Assembly (NCBI GenBank): GCA_003564505.1
Contig: PXFD01000049.1
Coordinates: 1 to 8,109, forward strand
From: Syntrophomonadaceae bacterium
Lineage (GTDB): Bacteria > Bacillota_D > Dethiobacteria > DTU022
Reading direction: 5' to 3'
Length of the DNA: 8,109 bases
The notes beneath the pieces are model-generated. The model was not told the DNA's origin. It saw only the letters and a program-made list of their open reading frames with translations, and searched no databases. The position numbers and the translations under genes were made by a program. Of the stretch, positions 1-5,475 are shown piece after piece. Position 1 is the stretch's first letter. Each line of letters starts with the position of its first letter.

Positions 1-561
1 CATAAAACTTATTCTCCATCAATGGATATCCTGGTATCAAGCAACCTGGAAAGGCTGCTTTTCGAATTAACCGGCCATGATTCGGAAAAAATAAACTTTT
101 GGATGAACCAACTACAGTCTAGAGGTGAATACAGTCTAGATAATATTACATTAAGCAAGCTGCAGGAGTTATTCTGGGCTAGTTACGCATCTGACCGGGA
201 AACCCTGGACACCATTAAAGAAACCTACAGACAATACAAATACCTTTTTGACACTCATACCGCAGTTGGAAAAGCAGTTTTAGAAAAGTATCTTGCCATG
301 GAGAATGATAATTCCAGAACAGTTTTGCTTTCAACAGCCAGTCCTTTTAAATTCTGCGGCAGTGTAATAAATGCCCTCTTTGGGGAAAAACAATACGAAG
401 ATAAATCTGAGCTTGAATTGCTGGAAATACTGTCCAATAAAACTGGAAACCAAATACCCGCCAATTTAGCAGACCTTGCTGAAATGCCGGTAAAGCATAA
501 ACAGGTGATCGAGCGGGAAAAGCTGCACGATCACCTGCTGAAAGTTCTCAATATCCAATGA
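1..561 (+). CDS. thrC: Threonine synthase, C-terminal part (5' end outside window)
   Basis: The frame is open from the first base (HKTYSPSMDILVSS...), so the Met at position 22 is internal and the gene continues to the left of the window. About 186 C-terminal residues are visible, ending at TGA 559-561. Threonine synthase is the PLP enzyme that turns O-phosphohomoserine into threonine in the cytoplasm. The signature stretch PSMDILVSSNLERLLFEL, the later DTHTAVG and the VLLSTASPFKF segment are characteristic of the ThrC family of the E. coli/clostridial long type. The PLP lysine lies upstream and cannot be seen. The gene converges on the minus-strand block, with a 58-base gap to the stop of the bactofilin-like gene. 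It shows no sign of damage. The family assignment is very secure; whether it sits in a hom-thrB operon cannot be told from here. Confidence 0.93.
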   Translation, partial: HKTYSPSMDILVSSNLERLLFELTGHDSEKINFWMNQLQSRGEYSLDNITLSKLQELFWASYASDRETLDTIKETYRQYKYLFDTHTAVGKAVLEKYLAMENDNSRTVLLSTASPFKFCGSVINALFGEKQYEDKSELELLEILSNKTGNQIPANLADLAEMPVKHKQVIEREKLHDHLLKVLNIQ

Positions 562-588
562 AAAACTACGTTTCATTTTTACTCACAA

Positions 589-613
589 ATTGTTATTACC
601 TGTAATTAACAAT
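589..613. terminator. AT-rich inverted repeat in convergent gap, possible weak bidirectional terminator
   Basis: Between the convergent stops of thrC (561) and the bactofilin-like gene (620), the arms 589-599 (attgttattac) and 602-613 (gtaattaacaat) pair over 11 bp with one bulged base and almost no loop. The position suits a shared terminator. However, the stem is AT-rich and no good T-tract follows on either strand, so the terminator role is only inferred. Confidence 0.35.
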
Positions 614-619
614 CGAATA

Positions 620-1939
620 CTAGTGACTGCCCTGTGTGCCAAATCTTGTAACCAGGGTTGCTCCTATAGCCACAGCATAAATAAACCATGACACAAACCA
701 GCCAATAACCGGAATCATGCTAATGAGACCGATTACTAAAACACCAATAGCAATAGCACCGAGTGGATTAATATTGGCAGATGGTGATGCTACATATGTA
801 ATCCTTTCACCGACAAGTCCTGTGATCGCTGCATAGCCAAGAACTGCGGCTACTGCCAGAGCCATCAGGACAAACAGGATCAGCGGAATACCGATTATCG
901 AAAGACCAAGCAGAACGATGACCGGTATCGCAAGAATCGTTGTCAGCAACCCCCAACCAATAACCGGGCCTGCATTTATAGAAATCGCATCTCCTGCTGC
1001 TTTAACCTGCCTCGGAAACAGGCTGTGGGTCAGGGCAGCAAGGGCAAATAAAATTAGCATATTAAGCATGCCCCTGGCAATATTACTGTAAAAACCCACA
1101 AAAAGGGTCGGGAATAACTGCCAATCCCTACCGGGCCCTATCTGTGGCAAAAAGCTAACCCTGCGCATAATGTCATTTACTCTGGTAATAACCTGGTCAG
1201 CGATTCTTTCTCCCATTCTCTCTCGGTGACGTTCAACTAAATAATCATCCTGCATCTCTTCCCGCAGCTCGGACCGGGTTAGCTCTTCGCCAACTTCCAT
1301 TGACCCAACCATGGCTGTGTCAGCTTTTTTAATTAAACCCCGGTCTACATAGATATGACCGGTTACCGATCCGTCCGGCCCCAGTTCCACCTGGCCCCGG
1401 CCAAGGGTTACATCTCCTTCAACAAGCCCGTTGATGGTGATATTGCCGCCCTTACTGTCAACATCTCCTCCGACAACACCATCGATGCGCAGCTCGCCAA
1501 ATCCCGACTCAACGTCTCCGCCGACAGTACCGTCAACCTGGAGTTTCCCAAGATCACCGTAGAGGTTGCCGGCGACTGAACCATTGATTATGACATCACC
1601 CATCCTGGTTCTGACATCACCGCTGACACTGCCATTAATTTCAAGCTGTCCCATATCAGTGCTGACATCACCATTAACATCGCCGTTTATTACAATACGC
1701 CCCATGTTATTGGTAACGTTACCATTGACCACTCCGTTAACTTCTATATCACCCATGTTCAAGTTAACATTACCATTTACAGCAGTTCCTTCGGAAATTG
1801 TAATCGAACCTGCTGCCTGATCAATATCCTCATCTATTATTTCCATGGTTTCGGCAAGGGCCGGGGAGGCAACCCAAAAAATAAGGATAATTGTAAAAAA
1901 CGCCAGGCACATAATTGCAGGTGTTTGCTTTTTGAACAT
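620..1939 (-). CDS. Exported bactofilin-like (polymer-forming cytoskeletal) repeat protein with C-terminal membrane segments
   Basis: The start is the ATG at 1939, about 6 bases after AGGTG; a GTG at 1948 lies inside that ribosome binding site and is rejected. The protein has 439 residues. Residues 1-29 form a signal peptide (positive FKK, long hydrophobic core, SPALA-ET cleavage site). From about residue 55 to 192 run seven exact 17-residue repeats and one 19-residue repeat of the form xGDVxxxMGxIxINGxV, as in beta-helical bactofilin (polymer-forming cytoskeletal) domains. A charged, coiled-coil-like stretch follows (about 210-260), then about five hydrophobic segments from 280 to the end, rich in Gly and Pro. 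Bactofilins normally polymerise in the cytoplasm. Here the order of signal peptide, repeats, then membrane segments puts the beta-helix outside the membrane (inference), suggesting an envelope scaffold or stress role. It is the last gene of the minus-strand string, 88 bases after the epimerase gene. The repeat-domain call is secure; the function is unknown. Confidence 0.8.
   Translation of the reverse strand: MFKKQTPAIMCLAFFTIILIFWVASPALAETMEIIDEDIDQAAGSITISEGTAVNGNVNLNMGDIEVNGVVNGNVTNNMGRIVINGDVNGDVSTDMGQLEINGSVSGDVRTRMGDVIINGSVAGNLYGDLGKLQVDGTVGGDVESGFGELRIDGVVGGDVDSKGGNITINGLVEGDVTLGRGQVELGPDGSVTGHIYVDRGLIKKADTAMVGSMEVGEELTRSELREEMQDDYLVERHRERMGERIADQVITRVNDIMRRVSFLPQIGPGRDWQLFPTLFVGFYSNIARGMLNMLILFALAALTHSLFPRQVKAAGDAISINAGPVIGWGLLTTILAIPVIVLLGLSIIGIPLILFVLMALAVAAVLGYAAITGLVGERITYVASPSANINPLGAIAIGVLVIGLISMIPVIGWFVSWFIYAVAIGATLVTRFGTQGSH
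1364..1777 (-). repeat. Tandem 51-bp (17-residue) coding repeats of a beta-helix
   Basis: Seven consecutive units of exactly 17 residues, for example NGNVTNNMGRIVINGDV and SGDVRTRMGDVIINGSV, are followed by one of 19. The pattern of glycines and alternating Val/Ile fits one beta-helix turn per unit. The DNA copies have diverged, so this is a protein-level repeat and not a recent DNA expansion. Confidence 0.8.
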
Positions 1940-1944
1940 AATTA

Positions 1945-1950
1945 TCACCT
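1945..1950 (-). promoter_or_regulatory. Ribosome binding site that sets the bactofilin-like start
   Basis: AGGTGA lies just upstream of the ATG at 1939. It contains the GTG at 1948 that would otherwise be taken as a longer start, so the ATG is preferred. Confidence 0.6.
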
Positions 1951-1956
1951 TCGCTT

Positions 1957-1971
1957 TATAAAACTTTTATA
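1957..1971. repeat. 15-base AT-only palindrome upstream of bactofilin-like gene
   Basis: TATAAAACTTTTATA is a perfect 7+1+7 inverted repeat a few bases upstream of the ribosome binding site of the bactofilin-like gene. It could be an operator or part of a promoter, but AT-rich palindromes arise easily by chance in gaps like this one. Confidence 0.25.
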
Positions 1972-2027
1972 TTTACTTAACCATACTCAATTGCCGATTC
2001 CTGTTGAAGAAAACTATACAGGCTGTC

Positions 2028-2975
2028 TTACAACCTGGCTTCTCCTACAGATGTGATCTCCACCCGGCTGTGTGAAAAAGAAGCAGACTTAACCAACCCA
2101 TCAGCAATATCCATTTCCAATGCTGTAAACTCAGGCCCTCCCAGTTCCCGTCCACCACCTGACTCAAGTTTCAAAATTATCCTGCCTTGACGGTCCGGTG
2201 TAAAATCTTCCAGTTCATGCCAGGCCTGCAAGGCAATGCCCAGGGCTACAGAACCTGTTCCACAGGAAGGCTCAAAATAGTCATTCTCGACATAGTGGGG
2301 AAAAACCACCCTGACATGACCGCCATTCTCAGGCCGCCAATCATATACCACGACATTTGGTTCTATTTCACCTGTTTTGTCCTGAAATTCATGTTGAATA
2401 TCTGAAAGAATTTTGCGGGTGGTATTATCCCATTTATCCAAATCAATTTGCGGATAAGCTGTTTTAAACCTATCAGCATTTACTACTAAGAACTTCCCGG
2501 CCTGCATAACTTCCAAACCTTTATGGACCGAAGTACCAATCCCCCTGCCATAACACTCTTTTACAAAGCTGCCCATGTTAGTCCTGATCCGCAGTGACTT
2601 GCCGGCATAAGTTTCAATTGATAGCTTTGTCGGCCCTCCATCGGTATAAAGCATTACCTCAACATTAGAAGAGCACTGATCAACATCAAAAAGGGCTCCA
2701 AAATCAGTTTCAATTAAAGCAGCGCCCAGCACCTGGGTGAAACCTCCACATGCACTGATAAAACAGGGTAGGGAAGGCTCTGCTATTTTAGCTTCGATTT
2801 GTCCGGGTTCACCGGTAGAATATAAAATACCGGCTTCGTGCCCATGCAAATGAGTAGGTGCAAGCAGCTGAACTGCCGTTTCAAGTTCTTGGCCAACAGG
2901 CATTTGATCCCCTCTTAAAAGAACAATCAGGTTCCCGCCCATATGGCCGCGAACAAAATTAAAGTTCATAGTCAT
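2028..2975 (-). CDS. Divergent DapF-superfamily (diaminopimelate epimerase-like) isomerase
   Basis: The gene encodes 315 residues from the ATG at 2975, which has GAGG 5 bases upstream; an ATG two codons later (2969) is an alternative. DapF enzymes are PLP-independent epimerases that use two cysteines as acid and base. Both appear to be kept: Cys76 in ISACGGFTQVLG and Cys238 in EPSCGTGSVALG, the latter the classical second-cysteine motif. The N-terminus RGHMGGNLIVL is a changed form of the usual HGxGNDF. The first cysteine is followed by GGFTQ and not by GNGxR, the motif normally contacting diaminopimelate. The protein is also longer than typical DapF (about 275 residues). I infer an amino-acid or hydroxy-acid epimerase or isomerase whose substrate is probably not meso-diaminopimelate. 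It follows the probable selenoprotein gene by 43 bases, so co-transcription with serA-grx-FTR is likely. The superfamily call is good; the substrate is unknown. Confidence 0.7.
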   Translation of the reverse strand: MTMNFNFVRGHMGGNLIVLLRGDQMPVGQELETAVQLLAPTHLHGHEAGILYSTGEPGQIEAKIAEPSLPCFISACGGFTQVLGAALIETDFGALFDVDQCSSNVEVMLYTDGGPTKLSIETYAGKSLRIRTNMGSFVKECYGRGIGTSVHKGLEVMQAGKFLVVNADRFKTAYPQIDLDKWDNTTRKILSDIQHEFQDKTGEIEPNVVVYDWRPENGGHVRVVFPHYVENDYFEPSCGTGSVALGIALQAWHELEDFTPDRQGRIILKLESGGGRELGGPEFTALEMDIADGLVKSASFSHSRVEITSVGEARL

Positions 2976-3007
2976 GGCATCCTCACAAAAGTATTAATTA
3001 TTTTTCC

Positions 3008-3026
3008 AGGAGTGAAACTCACTCCT
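3008..3026 (-). promoter_or_regulatory. Candidate bacterial SECIS hairpin
   Basis: On the minus strand AGGAGTGA-GTT-TCACTCCT forms a perfect 8-bp stem with a GUU loop, 17-35 bases after the in-frame TGA at 3045-3043. The first loop base is G, 25 bases after the TGA. As I recall the published bacterial SECIS models, the apical loop should lie roughly 16-37 bases downstream of UGA and carry a G in its first two positions, so this fits. A second small hairpin (TGAAA-CCTC-TTTCA, 3045-3032) contains the TGA itself. No T-tract follows the main stem on the minus strand (GGAAAAATAATT), which argues against a terminator. The apparent true stop codon (3021-3019) lies inside the stem. Confidence 0.6.
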
Positions 3027-3417
3027 TTAGATGAAAGAGGTTTCAGTAGCAGTGCCCCAGCTTGCGAACCTCGTTTTGCCTGGTCGGCAGACAGGGACAA
3101 ACATGTTCCGGAATATTTTCGAAACGGCAGGGGCAATAGAAATCCCCGTATAACTTGTTCTTATCAAGCATACCCTCAATAACCAGTTCTTTGTCTTCAT
3201 TAAAAACATAACCGCGTAAGCGGGCAAAGTTTTCAACGCGATTACGAATTTCCGTTTCCGGCTCCTGCTGAAAACGAACAGCCTTTATATCCGGATCAAG
3301 AGCCTGGATCTCCAGTTCTGCCCCACATACCGAGCAAATAACTACTTTACCCACTTCCAGTTCTTCCCGGAATAAAAATGGCACCTGGCATACTTCACAA
3401 TAGATCTTATGCTTCAT
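3019..3417 (-). CDS. Probable selenocysteine-containing ferredoxin-thioredoxin reductase catalytic protein with N-terminal LysW-like zinc ribbon (TGA 3045-3043 read as Sec)
   Basis: The start is the ATG at 3417, with GAGG 9 bases upstream, overlapping the end of the glutaredoxin-like gene by 11 bases. Residues 7-31 hold a zinc ribbon, CEVC-x17-CSVC, followed by GAELEIQALDPD, closely resembling the amino-group carrier LysW but without its EDWGE tail. Residues about 56-132 are an FTR catalytic domain: CPC (95-97), CPC (107-109), then GHC at 121-123. In FTR four cysteines bind a 4Fe-4S cluster and two form the redox disulfide; the last one belongs to a C-[HY]-C motif. Here that position (125) is TGA. 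Readthrough gives CY-U-NLFHLKE and a stop at 3021-3019, restoring the family's CxC-x-L-F tail in a protein of 132 residues. If the TGA is a stop, the protein loses its cluster-side redox residue. The likely role is passing electrons from ferredoxin to a thiol partner, perhaps the adjacent glutaredoxin. A point mutation or sequencing error (TGC/TGT to TGA) is the main alternative. The FTR domain is secure; Sec is probable. Confidence 0.78.
3043..3045 (-). other. In-frame TGA, probable selenocysteine codon
   Basis: This TGA falls exactly at the position of the last FTR catalytic cysteine. The residues on both sides (GHCY before, NLF after) match the conserved C-[HY]-C-x-L-[FY] tail of the family. 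The frame stays open for seven more codons, to a TGA at 3021-3019. A SECIS-like hairpin follows at 3026-3008. Confidence 0.72.
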
Positions 3418-3655
3418 TTTTAAGTGCCTCTTCGATTTTGTCTTCTTTGTAGCCTGATATTACTTCATCATTAATAACTGTAACAGGAAATGCCCGCTTT
3501 CCTGTCAACTTTTCTACTTCTTCCAGGGCCTGCTTCTGTTCATCTCCCTGGGCCAGGTCAACATCAACAACTTCATATTCTACATCTTTCTCATCGAGAA
3601 ATTTTTTTACTTTCTTGCACCAGGGGCAAGTACTTAAGGAATAAACTTTAACCAT
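3407..3655 (-). CDS. Glutaredoxin-like thiol-disulfide protein (CPWC)
   Basis: The start is the ATG at 3655, 8 bases after GAGAGG; the GTG at 3664 overlaps that ribosome binding site and is rejected. The 82-residue product has the size of a small glutaredoxin or NrdH. VKVYSLSTCPWCKKVKKFL puts the redox pair at Cys10 and Cys13 after the first strand. RAFPVTVIND supplies the cis-proline loop and ISGYKEDKIEEAL the C-terminal glycine turn and helix. It is cytoplasmic, with no signal peptide. The gene lies 19 bases after serA and overlaps the FTR gene by 11 bases, which implies translational coupling. I infer that it is the substrate or partner of that ferredoxin-linked reductase, in place of or alongside a glutathione system. 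NrdH-like reduction of ribonucleotide reductase is an alternative. The family call is secure. Confidence 0.88.
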   Translation of the reverse strand: MVKVYSLSTCPWCKKVKKFLDEKDVEYEVVDVDLAQGDEQKQALEEVEKLTGKRAFPVTVINDEVISGYKEDKIEEALKNEA

Positions 3656-3663
3656 TAAAGACA

Positions 3664-3669
3664 CCTCTC
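3664..3669 (-). promoter_or_regulatory. Ribosome binding site that sets the glutaredoxin-like start
   Basis: GAGAGG sits 8 bases before the ATG at 3655. The following string GAGGTGTCTTTA (3667-3656) is identical over 12 bases to that in front of serA (5282-5271). Confidence 0.7.
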
Positions 3670-3674
3670 TTGAA

Positions 3675-5270
3675 TTATTTTTCCCCGGCCGTATTATTTT
3701 CTATAACCACGAAGCGGGCAGTATCAATAATATCCAGGGACTCGACTTTTTCAAGCGATTCAGAACTCATTTCTTCATCAACCTGTAAAACCATCATCGC
3801 TTCACCACCAGCTGTTTTACGGCCAAGCTGCATTGAAGCGATATTTACTTTTTCTTCGCCAAGCAGGGAACCGATTTTGCCGACTACGCCCGGACGATCA
3901 TGGTGGGTTGTAACCAGCATGTATTTTGATGGAATAATTTCAATCCGGTAATCATCCACCCTGACAATTCTCATTTCATTATTAAGGATAGTGCCGGCCA
4001 GGTTATGTTCTTCATTACCGGACCTTGCTTTAATTGTAATCAGGTTGCTGTAATTCTTTGCTTCCGTTGTTGAACTCTCTTTTACAACTATACCCCTTTG
4101 TTTGGCAATATAAGGAGCGTTAACCCAGTTAACACCGTCACCGACTACATGCCGCAAAAACCCGATCAGGCAGGAAATTGTCATCGGGGCCAGGGGCAGG
4201 GATGACACATCACCACTGTAAGTAAATTCTATTTCATCTATAGAACCGCCAAACATCTGCAGGTAGAAGCTGCCCATTACTCTCATCAGGGGCAAATACG
4301 GCTCCAGGGCCACTCTTTTTTCAGGCATAAGGGCAGGCACGTTAACAGCTGAAACAATCGGGTCACCCTGCAAGGCTTTTATCACCTGTTCCGATACCTG
4401 GTAAGCAACATTGGCCTGCGCTTCCTGGGTCAACGCCCCCAGGTGCGGAGTGGCAATAACATTATCCAACTCTAAGAGCTTGCAACTTTCGGGCGGTTCC
4501 TGTTCAAAAACATCAAGGGCAGCACCGGCAACTTTCCCGTCTTGTAGGGCACTGCACAGGGCATCTTCGTCAATAAGACCTCCACGGGCACAATTAACAA
4601 TCCGCACATCAGGCTTAAGCATGGCAATTTCTTTTTCCCCAATCAGGTGATGGGTTGAAGAGCCAAGCGGCAGGTGCAGGGTGATAAAGTCTGATTGCTT
4701 TAATAAATCCTCAAATGCAACCATGTCAACCCCCATCTTTTCTGCCTGCTCGGAAGAGATATAAGGATCATAACCCATAATTTTCATACCCATGGCCCTG
4801 GCCCTGCGGGCCACTTCACTGCCAATTCTGCCCAGACCGACAACTCCCAGGGTTTTATTGTTAAGTTCAACCCCAATATGTTCCGACCTTTTCCACTCAC
4901 CCCGCTTAACCGAACTATTAGCTACCGGTATATTACGGGCCAGTGAAGTTAAAAGAGCTATAGCGTGCTCCGCGGCAGATATCGTATTGCCATGTGGTGC
5001 ATTGACGACTATAATACCTTTTTCCGTGGCCTTGTCTACATCAATATTATCAACCCCGACTCCGGCCCGTCCAATTACTTTAAGCTTCTTGCCGGCCTCT
5101 ATTACTTCAGCTTTAACCTTAGTCCTGCTGCGCACCACCAGGGCATCATATTTTCCAATCTGCTCCAACAGTTCTTCAGGGCTGATATCGGGTTTAAAGT
5201 CGACTTCAGCATTCTCTTTTAAATAATCAAGTCCTTCCCCGGACAGGGAATCGCTAACCAGTACTTTCAA
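3675..5270 (-). CDS. serA: D-3-phosphoglycerate dehydrogenase, long form with ASB and ACT domains
   Basis: The first step of serine synthesis: NAD-dependent oxidation of 3-phosphoglycerate to 3-phosphohydroxypyruvate, in the cytoplasm. The best start is TTG at 5270, 8 bases after a strong AGGAGG, giving MKVLVSDSLSGEGLDYL as in the family; the upstream GTG at 5279 overlaps that site. The 531 residues match the long SerA type. The Rossmann motif GLGRIGSEVARRARAMG lies near residue 150. The catalytic Arg is in NCARGGLIDE, the Glu in DVFEQEPP and the His in TPHLGALT, all by residue 285. An allosteric substrate-binding domain follows at about 315-450, and a C-terminal ACT domain beginning near YMLVTTHHDRPGVVGKIG suggests feedback control by serine. 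It is the first gene of the string serA-grx-FTR-epimerase, 19 bases before the glutaredoxin-like gene. A promoter candidate lies upstream. Identification is very secure. Confidence 0.96.
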   Translation of the reverse strand: MKVLVSDSLSGEGLDYLKENAEVDFKPDISPEELLEQIGKYDALVVRSRTKVKAEVIEAGKKLKVIGRAGVGVDNIDVDKATEKGIIVVNAPHGNTISAAEHAIALLTSLARNIPVANSSVKRGEWKRSEHIGVELNNKTLGVVGLGRIGSEVARRARAMGMKIMGYDPYISSEQAEKMGVDMVAFEDLLKQSDFITLHLPLGSSTHHLIGEKEIAMLKPDVRIVNCARGGLIDEDALCSALQDGKVAGAALDVFEQEPPESCKLLELDNVIATPHLGALTQEAQANVAYQVSEQVIKALQGDPIVSAVNVPALMPEKRVALEPYLPLMRVMGSFYLQMFGGSIDEIEFTYSGDVSSLPLAPMTISCLIGFLRHVVGDGVNWVNAPYIAKQRGIVVKESSTTEAKNYSNLITIKARSGNEEHNLAGTILNNEMRIVRVDDYRIEIIPSKYMLVTTHHDRPGVVGKIGSLLGEEKVNIASMQLGRKTAGGEAMMVLQVDEEMSSESLEKVESLDIIDTARFVVIENNTAGEK

Positions 5271-5278
5271 TAAAGACA

Positions 5279-5284
5279 CCTCCT
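5279..5284 (-). promoter_or_regulatory. Ribosome binding site that sets the serA TTG start
   Basis: AGGAGG lies 8 bases before TTG at 5270. It overlaps the upstream GTG (5279), so that longer start cannot use this site. Confidence 0.75.
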
Positions 5285-5343
5285 GCTTAATATCTCTTGG
5301 TTTAATATAAATTATATTTCCTGGTGTATACTACCGGCTTGAA

Positions 5344-5388
5344 AGTATTAGGTGCCGACAACAGACGTCAGGTTATGCTAATAATACT
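5344..5388 (-). promoter_or_regulatory. Inverted repeat in the serA leader, possible operator or leader hairpin
   Basis: The arms AGTATTA (5388-5382) and TAATACT (5350-5344) are perfect 7-base complements 31 bases apart. They enclose a smaller CTGAC/GTCGG pair (5371-5367 and 5359-5355, with one G-U). The outer arm lies at the predicted transcription start, so it could act as an operator in DNA or a hairpin in RNA. No T-box or other riboswitch core is recognisable. Function is inferred only from position. Confidence 0.3.
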
Positions 5389-5390
5389 AT

Positions 5391-5419
5391 ATCATATGAA
5401 GAATAAAAAGAATAACCAA
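5391..5419 (-). promoter_or_regulatory. Candidate sigma-A promoter for serA
   Basis: TTGGTT (5419-5414) and TATGAT (5396-5391) are 17 bases apart and would start transcription near 5384, giving a leader of about 113 bases before serA. Each box has a mismatch or two to consensus. The gap after nagB (5475-5271) is the only gap in the minus-strand block long enough for a new promoter, and the sole gap near 200 bases. Confidence 0.45.
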
Positions 5420-5475
5420 TCAACTTTCAGTTTTTCGCAATTCTTCTTCGATATTGCCGGGAGAACTCAAAATGA

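Noticed and set aside
1566..1820. Plus-strand frame rich in Pro, Leu and Thr opposite the bactofilin-like gene
   Set aside because: It is the antisense shadow of the 17-residue repeats; there is no ribosome binding site and the minus-strand reading is clearly real.
1949..2027. CCTGT/ACAGG hairpin between the epimerase and bactofilin-like genes
   Set aside because: Only 5 bp with a 13-base loop and no T-tract; too weak to call.
3019..3021. Second in-frame TGA as another selenocysteine
   Set aside because: FTR proteins usually end a few residues after the CxC-x-L-[FY] tail, and nothing after this TGA resembles the family. It is taken as the stop.
3008..3026. Hairpin read as a rho-independent terminator after the FTR gene
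   Set aside because: No run of T follows on the minus strand (GGAAAAATAATT), and on the plus strand only three T follow. Its distance from the TGA and its loop G fit a SECIS better.
3295..3417. LysW-like domain acting as a true amino-group carrier
   Set aside because: The EDWGE tail that carries the substrate is absent, and no LysX/LysZ/LysY-type genes are nearby.
5271..5279. GTG at 5279 as serA start
   Set aside because: It overlaps the AGGAGG ribosome binding site. TTG at 5270 has an 8-base spacing and gives the family's usual N-terminus.
5271..5475. T-box or serine-type riboswitch upstream of serA
   Set aside because: No conserved T-box sequence (AGGGTGGNACCGCG type) and no terminator/antiterminator pair could be found.
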